This document shows positions 26,590-36,592 of a DNA stretch of 64,000 bases, one piece after another. The stretch's first letter is position 1; every line of letters begins with the position of its first letter. The stretch is from Corynebacterium jeikeium (lineage in GTDB: Bacteria > Actinomycetota > Actinomycetes > Mycobacteriales > Mycobacteriaceae). The notes below the pieces were generated by a model that was given only the letters and a program-made list of their open reading frames with translations, had not been told where the DNA came from and did not search any database. The DNA is taken from the NCBI GenBank assembly GCA_003955985.1, contig CP033784.1, positions 2,418,001-2,482,000 on the forward strand, read 5' to 3'. The position numbers and the translations under genes are program-made.

Positions 26590-28633
26590 TCGCCCAGGCC
26601 TTCCTACTGGTCAGATCGTCATAGGCTGCGCGGTAGCGTGCCTGCATTTGCTCGAACCGCTCCTCAACCTGCTTTTGCAGCTCCCAGGATTCTTCCAGCA
26701 GAGCCTTGGCCTTGTCGCGGTCACGCTGGCGATACACCACGCCACGGCCGTCAGCGGTGGTGACCGTTGCGCCATCCAGACGCGACAGGGAGAACCAACG
26801 AGCCTCCAGCGGCGCCAGGTTTGCCTGCGGCACCGCATGGTGCTCGGAGTTTTCCGGGCGCACGCTGTGCAGCAGACCCTTGGCCAGCCAACCGACCTTC
26901 TTCAGCTTGCCCAGACGACCACCGACATCCTTTGTCGGAACCCCCGGAATACCGGAGGGCTTTGGCAGATCGCCTGCGCTCGGCAGCACAACCGCGTCGG
27001 GGAAGCTCTTACGCAGGGCATTGATACGCGGCAGCGAGGACTCGAGAATATCGAACAGGTGCTCCGGACCTGCCAGGAAGTCCTTCATGGCTTCGTTCTG
27101 GATGGCAACAGTGGAGTACTCCAGGCACAGAAGGTGCTTGAAAGTGGCCTTGCGCATGGAACGCACGATACCGGCAGCATCGCCCTCGTGCTGAAGAGCC
27201 GCGACAATCAAGCGGTTGCGCAGATGGAAGTACGCCTGCCAGTCAATGGCGTCGTCCTTGTCCGACCAGGCCATATGCCAAATTGCTACGCCCGGCCACG
27301 TAGCCGTCGGAAAGCCTGCCGTGCCTGCGCGCAAACCGTATTCGGCATCGTCCCACTTAATAAACAGTGGCAGCGGCTGACCGATTGTCTCAGCGGCGAC
27401 GCGTGGAATCAGGCACATCCACCAGCCGTTGAACTCAACATCGATGCGACGGTGAAGATCCTTCGAATCGACAACCTCACCGGTTGCGTTAGTGCCGTGC
27501 TCCCCGCGATCGCGCAGTGGGTGCGCATAAAAGTCGTGGTCATAGTGGACGTGCGGAGCGGAAGTCCACATGAAGTCATGGCGGCCGATGACTTCACCCA
27601 TCGAGTGCAAGTGGCTGCGCTCCTGCAGGTTCAGCATCTGACCGCCGACCAGCATCGGGGACTTCGCGAACCGGCCGACAGCAACCGCACGCAGAATGGA
27701 ATCCGGTTCGATGGCGATGTCGTCATCCATGTAGAGAATGAACGGACTATCGGTCGCACGCTTCGAATCCGAATCCGGACCGCCCAGGGCCTCATACATA
27801 ATGCGGGAGTACCCGCCGGAACCACCGAGATTTCCCTGCGGGAAAATACGCAGGCGGTCACCAAAGTGCTCGGCGACAGCATCGAAGCCCGGCTCATCTG
27901 CCGGGTGCTTAGTGCCCTGATCAGGCATCAAAACAGCATCGATGATGGCATCGACCTCAGAATCCGAGGACAGCGCCTCAAGAGCAGCAACTGCGTCGGT
28001 CGGGCGATTGAACGTCGGGATACCGATAGTGACGCGCCCCTCCGGCGCCGGATGCTCTGTGCCGTCCGGGTACGTCTGGCTCGGTGCCTCGATATCGGAG
28101 TACCAACCTGCGGAGTGGATTACCACGTCCGTCTCACAGGTGAGGTCAAACCAAATCCAGCCGCCGTCTTCAAACTGCGTCAGCGGTACTGGGATTTCGC
28201 AGACGTGCACATCCTTGCCGTCCACCTTGGCTTCCGCGCCTTCAGCCGCCGCACCCAGATCACCGACAACTTCGCCGGTCACGGCGATGCGCGCACCGTC
28301 AATCTTCGAACGGTAGATGTCTACGCGCGCAGTACCGGACAGCTCCAGGCGCAGGACAACATTGTCCAGATTCGTCCACCGGCGCCAGTAGCTGGCCGGA
28401 AAAGCATTGAAGTAGGTTTCAAAACTAACTTCATCACCCGCCGGAACAGTGGCTGACGTGCGCGAATGCGCTTGCACACGACCGGCATTAGTCTCCGGCT
28501 CAACCAAGTAGAGCGAGCGGACATCACGGGGCTCACCCAACTTTGGCAGCAAAATCCGCTGCAGGCGTTCAACGGCAAGGCTTGACGACGTTGTCGGGGT
28601 ATGTGTCCGCTTTTGTTCAGGCTGTGATGCCAT
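26573..28633 (-). CDS. glfT2: Galactofuranosyltransferase GlfT2
   Basis: Processive polymerase that builds the galactan chain from UDP-galactofuranose on a lipid carrier. The protein (686 residues from ATG 28633) has the N-terminal beta-sandwich segment FETYFNAFPASYWRRWTNLD, the GT-A domain with metal site YMDDDIAIEPDS, the WDD acceptor region FIKWDDAEYGLRAG and WHMAWSDKDD. It resembles Rv3808c closely in layout. A TTG at 28645 with GGAAAG upstream is an alternative start four codons earlier. First gene of the glfT2-PAP2-ubiA operon. Confidence 0.95.
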   Translation of the reverse strand: MASQPEQKRTHTPTTSSSLAVERLQRILLPKLGEPRDVRSLYLVEPETNAGRVQAHSRTSATVPAGDEVSFETYFNAFPASYWRRWTNLDNVVLRLELSGTARVDIYRSKIDGARIAVTGEVVGDLGAAAEGAEAKVDGKDVHVCEIPVPLTQFEDGGWIWFDLTCETDVVIHSAGWYSDIEAPSQTYPDGTEHPAPEGRVTIGIPTFNRPTDAVAALEALSSDSEVDAIIDAVLMPDQGTKHPADEPGFDAVAEHFGDRLRIFPQGNLGGSGGYSRIMYEALGGPDSDSKRATDSPFILYMDDDIAIEPDSILRAVAVGRFAKSPMLVGGQMLNLQERSHLHSMGEVIGRHDFMWTSAPHVHYDHDFYAHPLRDRGEHGTNATGEVVDSKDLHRRIDVEFNGWWMCLIPRVAAETIGQPLPLFIKWDDAEYGLRAGTAGFPTATWPGVAIWHMAWSDKDDAIDWQAYFHLRNRLIVAALQHEGDAAGIVRSMRKATFKHLLCLEYSTVAIQNEAMKDFLAGPEHLFDILESSLPRINALRKSFPDAVVLPSAGDLPKPSGIPGVPTKDVGGRLGKLKKVGWLAKGLLHSVRPENSEHHAVPQANLAPLEARWFSLSRLDGATVTTADGRGVVYRQRDRDKAKALLEESWELQKQVEERFEQMQARYRAAYDDLTSRKAWANVFEN

Positions 28634-28769
28634 GAGACGTATCAACCACTTTCCGAAAGGTCTACCGGGGGTGTTGCCGCCGATAAGTTACCGACGTTTC
28701 TATCTCATAGCATCCTAGTGCCCGTGGCGGATTGCCTCTTGTTGCCACGCTAGCGACAGCCCAGAATGT

Positions 28770-28816
28770 GAAAGCCCCTACGCGCTGCGGACTATCTGCT
28801 GCACATAGGGGCTTTT
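28770..28816 (-). terminator. Terminator after third mycolyltransferase gene
   Basis: AAAGCCCCTA (28770-28779) and TAGGGGCTTT (28805-28814) pair perfectly over 10 bases around a 25-base loop, with extra A and T on both sides. It lies just past the stop at 28834 and probably ends that transcript before the glfT2 promoter. Confidence 0.8.
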
Positions 28817-28833
28817 TCGTTCAGTTTGTAGTT

Positions 28834-29847
28834 TTAAGCTCCGAGGAAACCTTCGATGCGGGCCTTGGAGTTCTGGAGGTTACGATCCCAGGTCGGCCAA
28901 TCGTGGATACCGGTCTGCTCGTATTCAAACGTGGCATCCAGACCGGAGGTACGAGCACGCAACTCAAACTCGCGGGTGGACAAGCGGGACAGCGACTCCA
29001 GCGCAACGCCGCCGGCCTTCGGGACGACCCGGTAGAGATTCTTCGGGTCACGAACCTCATCCGGAACACCATTTGCCGAGGTAATAACCAGATCCAGCCC
29101 CTTCATCTTCTCGACGTTCAGGTACGGATCATTGCGGACACGCTCCGCTGACATAGGCGCACCCCACATGTCGAAGGAGCTGTAGCCAGCCGACAGCTGA
29201 GCGGCCTCAATTGCAGTGGTCATACCCGGCGCAGTGGTGTGTAGGTAACCGGAGAAGGCAAGAGCCTGACCGAACTGGTCTCGGTGGTTGTATGCCAACG
29301 ATAGTGCAGCAGATGCACCCATGGACAGACCTGCAATGGAGTTACCAGTGCGAGAAATGCCGAACTCACGCTCAAGGTAAACCGGCAGTTCCTGAGTTAA
29401 GAAGGTCTCCCACATGTTTACAAACGGACCGTGCACACTAACCGACGGACGCTTCCAGTCGGTGTAGAAGCTACCGCCGCCACCACCTGGAATAACCAGG
29501 TTGACGTTGGATCCTTCAAAAGTACGTGGGGCGTTACCGTGCTCCACCCAGTCAGAGGCATCAGCCGGGCTACGCAGGCCATCTAGCAGGTAGAGAGCCT
29601 TGTTACCACCATTGGCAGAGGCCACAATCTGAACCGGAATATTACGGTCCATGGCCGGCGAATAAACCTGGCACTTCTGGGTGAAGTACTGGTACGAATC
29701 CCACTCACAACCCGGGCGCAGCGAGCCTCGGTCACCCGCCGCGCTCGCGGCCGGCGCCATGGTCAATGCAGACGCGGCCACAGCTACCGCGGACGCAACG
29801 GCTGCAACCTTTCGACGCCAACCACGGAAAGTAGAGGTGATTTTCAC
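28834..29847 (-). CDS. cmt: Secreted mycolyltransferase (antigen 85/Cmt family), third copy
   Basis: A 337-residue exported paralogue of the enzyme at 23433-24476. A typical signal peptide (AAVASAVAVAASALTMAPAA, cut near ASAAG) precedes DRGSLRPGCEWDSYQYFTQK, then LLDGLRSPADASDWV, the nucleophile GLSMGASAALSLAYNH and the histidine region GIHDWPTWDRNL. It would transfer mycolyl groups from trehalose monomycolate to arabinogalactan or trehalose. GTG start with GAGGAG 9-10 bases upstream. It lies between glfT2 and the EamA transporter with its own terminator. Confidence 0.9.
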   Translation of the reverse strand: MKITSTFRGWRRKVAAVASAVAVAASALTMAPAASAAGDRGSLRPGCEWDSYQYFTQKCQVYSPAMDRNIPVQIVASANGGNKALYLLDGLRSPADASDWVEHGNAPRTFEGSNVNLVIPGGGGGSFYTDWKRPSVSVHGPFVNMWETFLTQELPVYLEREFGISRTGNSIAGLSMGASAALSLAYNHRDQFGQALAFSGYLHTTAPGMTTAIEAAQLSAGYSSFDMWGAPMSAERVRNDPYLNVEKMKGLDLVITSANGVPDEVRDPKNLYRVVPKAGGVALESLSRLSTREFELRARTSGLDATFEYEQTGIHDWPTWDRNLQNSKARIEGFLGA

Positions 29848-30029
29848 GTGTGCATTCTCCTCACAATGTGCGATTCCCCACGGCCGGTGGGAACTATCAG
29901 GCGTGTTTCCGCTTCAGGGAATTACCTTAAGAAACAATAAATCTTCGACAAACTTACCCGCATTCACTGTCGTTTTCCAGCAGAACACGTCGAGACCCCA
30001 CTTTTCGGCGGGTTCTGGTATCCGCATTT

Positions 30030-30959
30030 TTACTGCGCAAGCCCCCGCAGCTCGCGCGACTCCCGCGCCCCGCGCCAGGTAATAATCGCGCCAGCCGCCG
30101 CGATTAGCACGATGCCCAGCGCCATGGACCAAGTCACTCGGTCACCGGAAAACGCCCAGCCCAGGATTGCACCGATGACCGGGTCCAGTGCAAAGAGCGT
30201 GCCGACGACCGCCGCTGAGACAATCCCCGCAGCGATGGTGTCCATCACGTAGGGAATAACAGCGCCAATAAACCCGGAAATAACGATGGTGGCCCACATC
30301 GAACCGTCGACAAGCGGTGCAGCGGAAACAGAAAATGGCGCGAGCACGATTGCTGCGACGACCACTGACAGCGCCAGGTCGGGCATGCCGCCGCCCTCGG
30401 TGCTGCCCATTCGGGCGGAGAAGAGCGTGTAAGCGCCGAAGAAGATTGCACCGATTGCGGCGTAACCAATGCCGATAATGTCAAGGTCATTGGAGGGCTG
30501 GGCAATCAGGGCAACGCCGATGAAAGCGACGATGGCCCATAGGCGGGAGCGCCACATTTTCAGCCCCAGGAAGGACACGACGCAGGGGCCGAGGAAGTCG
30601 ATGGTGACGGCGACGCCCTGCGGGAGGCGCGCGATGGCTGCGTACACCATCATGCTCATCATGCCCATGGCGATGCCGTAGACCACGATGTTGATGGCGC
30701 GGGCGCGGGTCATCCCGGACAGTTTTGGCCGGAACAGAACCACCATAATGATGGCGGCGGCGGTCATGCGCAGGCCCGATATGCCCGGCGCGCCGACCGT
30801 GGAAAGCATGCCAGTGACCAGCACGGCTGCAGCCTGGGTACCAAGAGAACCGATAAGAACCAGAATGACAGGTGCCACTGGCAGGGTGAGAAACTTGTTC
30901 ACACGCTGCAGCAATGGCCCCTGTTGGGGAACTTCGGTTTGGGTTTTCTCACGCGACAC
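30030..30959 (-). CDS. EamA/DMT-family exporter (RhtA-like)
   Basis: A 309-residue membrane protein with ten predicted helices in two EamA repeats (about 25-150 and 165-300). The AARLPQGVAVTIDFLGPCVV and ALDPVIGAILGWAFSGDRVT segments resemble RhtA-type amino-acid/metabolite exporters. Substrate unknown: threonine/homoserine is the family precedent. It lies 36 bases downstream of glf on the same strand, so it may be cotranscribed although its function looks unrelated to galactan. Confidence 0.8.
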   Translation of the reverse strand: MSREKTQTEVPQQGPLLQRVNKFLTLPVAPVILVLIGSLGTQAAAVLVTGMLSTVGAPGISGLRMTAAAIIMVVLFRPKLSGMTRARAINIVVYGIAMGMMSMMVYAAIARLPQGVAVTIDFLGPCVVSFLGLKMWRSRLWAIVAFIGVALIAQPSNDLDIIGIGYAAIGAIFFGAYTLFSARMGSTEGGGMPDLALSVVVAAIVLAPFSVSAAPLVDGSMWATIVISGFIGAVIPYVMDTIAAGIVSAAVVGTLFALDPVIGAILGWAFSGDRVTWSMALGIVLIAAAGAIITWRGARESRELRGLAQ

Positions 30960-30995
30960 TCGCGCAATACTAGCGCGGGAGCCGGAAGCGGCAAA

Positions 30996-32252
<1,257 letters not shown>

Positions 32253-32404
32253 TTAAAACCTATTGCATTTCCATCCGGTTTGCGGGTGTACACGCGGGCT
32301 TTACGACGTCCACGTGAGCCCAGCCCAACGTTCGTTTGGTCACATTATTTGATAATTTTCCCAAAATTAACGAAGAAACACAGATGTCTCACTAGATTTT
32401 TTTA

Positions 32405-32419
32405 GTCACACTGGTAACA
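32405..32419 (+). promoter_or_regulatory. Direct repeat resembling an MtrA site upstream of the first amidase
   Basis: GTCACA (32405-32410), three bases, then GTAACA (32414-32419): two hexamers differing in one position at a 9-base period, about 100 bases before the amidase start in the glf-amidase intergenic region. MtrA of actinobacteria is described as binding GTCACA-like direct repeats and controls wall hydrolases. The match is short, so this is suggestive only. Confidence 0.3.
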
Positions 32420-32521
32420 TCCTCCTCAGAATTTTCTGTTGCTTTGCAACTTTCCTTCCTTTCGACCCCGGGTAGACCTCGGGTCGATAACCCTGTACCC
32501 CATTTTTTTGGAGCTTTTACC

Positions 32522-34027
32522 GTGCCAACTCGCCGTCGCATCAATGCCCCGTCGATGGGCCGTCGCACCTTCCTCTATGGACTGGCAGCTACTACTGCCG
32601 CAGCTCCGCTAGCAACATGGGGTATTCGCCAGGCCCCTACTCTGGTTGAAAGCCCAGGCGTAGGCCCCATCGCGGCCAAGATCTCAACATCGCCGCTGGT
32701 TGACGCTGTCACGATGATGATTGACGACGCAGCCGTCGGCACCCATGCCATTACCGATGCCCTGCACCCGCTTCGCGGATTCGTGAAGGACATCACCCGC
32801 GACGAACCGTTCTCCCAGTTCGCACTCACCTGGCCGGGCGATGACAATCTGCAGCTCTACGTTCGCGCCGAGCGCGAAGACGGCAGCTTTGGCCCGTGGT
32901 TCCACGCTGATTCACACGGTCCGATGAATAACTCCGGGCAGTCCGGCACCGAGCTGCTGTTCGTTGAGCCCACCCGTCGCGTGCAGGTGTCGACTGTCGG
33001 CCTGAACCTCCTCGAAGGCCTGGATCCCCGCAACATCATTGGTATCGACAACCTTGACCCCGCCACTATCGGCGGTTCCCTGCAGGACCTCGTCAGCGCT
33101 ACGGCCGCATTGTCCCTCAACGCTGTCCAGGCAGTTTTCATCGACGGCGTAGAGCAGGTCGGCGAGGTTATTCAGCCAGTTGCGTACGAGTCGTCGATTG
33201 CCGGCGCGCCAAATGTAATCAGCCGTGCAGCGTGGGGCGCAGATGAGTCCATCCGCAGCGGTTCGAGCTCCTACAGCACTTTCAAGGGCGCGTGCATCCA
33301 CCACACCGCGGGTTCCAATAACTACTCAGAGTCCCAGGGACCAGCCATTGTCCGTGGCATTTATGCCTACCACGCAAATACGCTGGGCTGGGGCGATATT
33401 GGCTACAACGCGCTGGTCGATAAGTACGGCAACATCTACGAGGGCCGCTACGGTGGCCTGGACAAGAACATCGAGGGCGCACACGCAGGTGGCTTCAACA
33501 ACGGCACCTTCGGTATCTCGGTGATGGGCAATCACGACCAGCTGGAGATTCCGGATGCGGCCGTCACCGCACTCGGCGAGATGGTCGGCTGGCGCATGAA
33601 GGTCGGTGGCGTCGATCCGATGTCCACCGCCGCGCTGACCAGCGCCGGCTACTCGAAGGCACGCTACAGCTCCGGCCAGACCGTGAACCTCCCGGCCATC
33701 TTCGGTCACCGCGACACCGGCTACACCTCCTGCCCGGGCACCTTCGGCTACCAGCAGATGGATGCCATCCGCGCTGCAGCCAAAGCCAAGTTTGATGGTG
33801 CCGGTGGAGCGGATATCGCCGGCCGCTCGACGGATCCGAACAACCAGGACGGAGAGGCCGCCAGCATTCCGCCGATTCCGGGCACCGGCGAGTCGGGCGA
33901 CAACGGCGGTTCCCTCGGAAACGTGGAAACGCCCACGCCAGGCGAGGTTGTTGGTGAGTTTCTAACTGAATCCCTGCCAACCAACCCTGCCGAAGCTACG
34001 CAGGCCTGGTTCGCACCTCAGAACTAA
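32522..34027 (+). CDS. Exported N-acetylmuramoyl-L-alanine amidase (PGRP type), Tat signal
   Basis: Cleaves the stem peptide from peptidoglycan. The 501-residue protein begins with a twin-arginine signal (SMGRRTFLYGLAATTAAAPL). A long N-terminal domain (about 60-225) is shared with the next gene (FSQFALTWPGDDNLQLYVRA, TRRVQVSTVGLNL). The amidase domain (about 235-415) has the zinc ligands ACIHHTAGSNNY, GHRDTGYTSCPG, and the core NALVDKYGNIYEGRYGGLDK. The tail is Gly/Pro/Glu-rich. GTG at 32522 is chosen because GGAG lies about 8 bases upstream and the signal peptide begins there. Tandem paralogue downstream. Confidence 0.88.
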   Translation: MPTRRRINAPSMGRRTFLYGLAATTAAAPLATWGIRQAPTLVESPGVGPIAAKISTSPLVDAVTMMIDDAAVGTHAITDALHPLRGFVKDITRDEPFSQFALTWPGDDNLQLYVRAEREDGSFGPWFHADSHGPMNNSGQSGTELLFVEPTRRVQVSTVGLNLLEGLDPRNIIGIDNLDPATIGGSLQDLVSATAALSLNAVQAVFIDGVEQVGEVIQPVAYESSIAGAPNVISRAAWGADESIRSGSSSYSTFKGACIHHTAGSNNYSESQGPAIVRGIYAYHANTLGWGDIGYNALVDKYGNIYEGRYGGLDKNIEGAHAGGFNNGTFGISVMGNHDQLEIPDAAVTALGEMVGWRMKVGGVDPMSTAALTSAGYSKARYSSGQTVNLPAIFGHRDTGYTSCPGTFGYQQMDAIRAAAKAKFDGAGGADIAGRSTDPNNQDGEAASIPPIPGTGESGDNGGSLGNVETPTPGEVVGEFLTESLPTNPAEATQAWFAPQN

Positions 34028-34053
34028 GCCCCCGCTTATCTAATCCAGGCATA

Positions 34054-34080
34054 ACCACATCACATTTGTGGTGTAACACC
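34054..34080. promoter_or_regulatory. Overlapping inverted repeats between the two amidase genes
   Basis: ACCACA (34054-34059) and TGTGGT (34067-34072) form a perfect 6-7-6 repeat that runs into a second palindrome, GGTGTAACACC (34070-34080). It lies 32-58 bases before the second amidase start and could be an operator or a weak hairpin terminator of the first gene. Confidence 0.35.
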
Positions 34081-34111
34081 AGATTTTCGTAATCACCCAG
34101 GAGTTATTACC

Positions 34112-36535
34112 GTGTTTAGTCGCCGCCGCATCAATCGCCGCGCAGGTGCCAAGCAATCCTTGGTACTCGCTGCCGTGGCGACCCTTGCCCTGACACCCGT
34201 TGCCGTTGTCGGCGCAGGTGCCGCTTATGACCTCATTGAGGAAAACGGCGCCGGCCCCATCGACCCGGTTGTCCAGAGCAAGTCGCTTGCAGACAGCGTC
34301 TCCGTTCTCGTCGAAGATGCAGCAATCGCAACGCAGTCGCTTGCCGACGAAGCTCATCCCAACCGCGGTGTCGTCAAGGAAATTACCTCCGATACCGAGT
34401 TTTCCCAGTTTGCGCTGACGTGGGCCGGTGACCCTGATATCGCCAGCTTCGTCCGCGCCGAGCGAGCAGACGGCTCCTGGTCCGACTGGTTCAGCGTTGA
34501 CCCGGACTACCCCGCTGAAGGCAATGGCAACGGCCTGAACGGAACGGAGCTCATCTACATCGAGCCAACCAAGCGCGTTCAGGTTTCCACCCACGGACTT
34601 AACATCTTCGGTCCGGGTTCCGGCGTGGATCTGAAGGACATCAAGGGCGCTGAGAAGCTGGATCTATCCAAGCTCAACCTCGACGAAATTAATGCTGAGG
34701 GCGCGAAGAAGGCCGTGGAGGATGCAAAGGATTCCGCTACGGATGCGGCCAAGGATGTCGCCGAGGCCGCTTCCGACTACCAGCTGACTCCGGATGCAGC
34801 TCCTGGGGACGCACTCGATGACCCGACTGCTCCGAGCGCTAACGACGCTGCAAATCTGGACTCGCCGAATCTCCCAGTGAAGTGGACGGACATCGAACCG
34901 GTCGCCGATGAACTGCCGATCGACCAGGTCGACGCAGTGCTAATCGACGGCCAGGCTGCTGCATCCGGCATCGACCCAATTGTGGATGCCAAGAATGTCA
35001 CGGGCATGCCGAAGGTCATTACCCGTGCCGGCTGGGGCGCCAACGAAAACAACCGCTGTAAGGGCGCGGACTACGACAGCAAGCTTGTCGGTGCCACCGT
35101 GCACCACACCGCTGGTTCAAACAACTACACCGAGAGCCAGTCCGCTGGTATCGTCCGCGGCATCTACCAGTACCACGCACAGACTCTGGGCTGGTGCGAC
35201 ATCGGATACAACGCTCTTGTCGACAAGTACGGCAACATCTACGAGGGCCGCTACGGTGGCCTGGATAAGAATGTCCAGGGCGCACACGCAGGTGGCTTCA
35301 ACACCGGTACTTTCGGCATCTCCATGATGGGTAACTACTCTTCGGTTGCTCCCAGTGAGGCTGCACTGAACTCGGTGGGCAATATGATCGGTTGGCGCCT
35401 GAAGGTCGCCGGCATCAAGCCGACCGGCCAGATTCAGATGACTTCGGGTGGCACCAGCTACTCCAAGTATGGATACGGCCAGCAGGTCACTCTGCCGACA
35501 ATCTTCGCGCACCGCGACGTTGGTAACACCACCTGCCCAGGTGATGCTGGCTACGCCCAGATGAGCAAGATCCGCTCGATTGCCGAGAAGAAGTACAACT
35601 CTCTCACCAGCGGAAAGATTGATAATGAGGGCCCTGACGGCTTGATTGATCTCCTCGTTCCGCAGGATGAAAAGGACGATAAGACCACCGAGAACACAGA
35701 CTCGCAGTCGAGCACGTCGACCTCTACTACCTCGACCACTTCGACCACCTCGGCATCGACGGGTACGTCCACGACCTCGTCCTCCGAGAAGTCCTCGAGC
35801 GCATCGAGCGCATCGAGCACCACTTCGTCGACAACGTCGAGCTCCGACTCGACCACCTCGGGCACTTCGGATACCTCGGAGCCAACCGACGCCACGAACA
35901 CCAGTGACACTGCTACGGCTGACTCCTCCGCACCGTCGGCAAGCGAGCAGAGCAACTCCTCCTCGCCGAGCGCATCCGACGAGCAGCAGAAGGCACAAGC
36001 TCTGGAGACAGTCTCGGGTGCACGTTCGATGCTGGCCTCGGCGCTGGGCATGCTCGGCGCACCGGGGCTCGGACAGACCGCCGATGCGATTCTGGGTGCC
36101 GTTGGACGCTCGATTGAAAACGGCCCGTCGATCGCTGACCTGCCGGTCCTGATTGACCAGATCATCACTATCAATGAGCAGAACGACCTGGCTGCCGAAT
36201 GGCGCCAAGTTTCCGAGGAAATGGGCTCCGTTCTCGGTTACGCAATGTCCGGTATCCAGAGCGGTTCTACCGTGGCGAACAATGCTGGCCAGGCCGATGC
36301 CCTGCGCTACGTGAAGTTCTCCAACGGCGTAATCACCGACTCCGACACCACCGGCGCTCACGCTATCTGGGGCAAGATTGCTGATGAGTGGGCCCGCCAG
36401 GGCTTCGAGGTCGGCAAGCTGGGCGCTCCGACGAAGACCCAGGTGGTCGATGGAAACATCGAGCGCGCTGAGTTCCAGAACGGTTCAATCACCTTCGACC
36501 GCACCACCGGCGAAGTCAAGACCGAGCTGAAGTAA
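34112..36535 (+). CDS. Exported PGRP-type amidase with Ser/Thr-rich linker and LGFP-like tail
   Basis: An 807-residue paralogue of the preceding amidase. Signal-type N-terminus (LAAVATLALTPVAVVGAGAA), the shared N-terminal domain with a long Ala/Asp/Lys-rich insertion (about 185-260), then the amidase domain (about 315-510) with TVHHTAGSNNYTESQS, YNALVDKYGNIYEGRYGGLD and AHRDVGNTTCPGD. Residues about 530-630 are almost pure Ser/Thr. The C-terminus ends with an LGFP-like unit (VSEEMGSVLGYAMSG, FEVGKLGAPTKTQ, FQNGSITFDR) that should anchor it to the wall. GTG start preceded by AGGAG. Likely cotranscribed with the first amidase or read from the short spacer between them. Confidence 0.88.
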   Translation: MFSRRRINRRAGAKQSLVLAAVATLALTPVAVVGAGAAYDLIEENGAGPIDPVVQSKSLADSVSVLVEDAAIATQSLADEAHPNRGVVKEITSDTEFSQFALTWAGDPDIASFVRAERADGSWSDWFSVDPDYPAEGNGNGLNGTELIYIEPTKRVQVSTHGLNIFGPGSGVDLKDIKGAEKLDLSKLNLDEINAEGAKKAVEDAKDSATDAAKDVAEAASDYQLTPDAAPGDALDDPTAPSANDAANLDSPNLPVKWTDIEPVADELPIDQVDAVLIDGQAAASGIDPIVDAKNVTGMPKVITRAGWGANENNRCKGADYDSKLVGATVHHTAGSNNYTESQSAGIVRGIYQYHAQTLGWCDIGYNALVDKYGNIYEGRYGGLDKNVQGAHAGGFNTGTFGISMMGNYSSVAPSEAALNSVGNMIGWRLKVAGIKPTGQIQMTSGGTSYSKYGYGQQVTLPTIFAHRDVGNTTCPGDAGYAQMSKIRSIAEKKYNSLTSGKIDNEGPDGLIDLLVPQDEKDDKTTENTDSQSSTSTSTTSTTSTTSASTGTSTTSSSEKSSSASSASSTTSSTTSSSDSTTSGTSDTSEPTDATNTSDTATADSSAPSASEQSNSSSPSASDEQQKAQALETVSGARSMLASALGMLGAPGLGQTADAILGAVGRSIENGPSIADLPVLIDQIITINEQNDLAAEWRQVSEEMGSVLGYAMSGIQSGSTVANNAGQADALRYVKFSNGVITDSDTTGAHAIWGKIADEWARQGFEVGKLGAPTKTQVVDGNIERAEFQNGSITFDRTTGEVKTELK

Positions 36536-36555
36536 ACGCTGTCGAGCGCTGGGTG

Positions 36556-36592
36556 AGCTAGCTGGCGCGAGGAAACCCTCGAGGCTAGCTAG
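36556..36592. terminator. Terminator between second amidase and HAD gene
   Basis: Outer arms AGCTAGC (36556-36562) and GCTAGCT (36584-36590) and inner arms CGAGG (36568-36572) and CCTCG (36577-36581) make a double hairpin between convergent genes. It overlaps the HAD gene's stop codon. No long T-run. Confidence 0.5.

Noticed and set aside
26648..28456. 602-codon frame antisense to glfT2
   Set aside because: GlfT2 motifs are unmistakable on the minus strand; the plus-strand frame is a shadow with no recognisable domain.
35117..36361. Long minus-strand frame opposite the second amidase, with Arg/Gly-rich repeats
   Set aside because: It is the mirror of the Ser/Thr-rich linker codons; no start signal and no domain.
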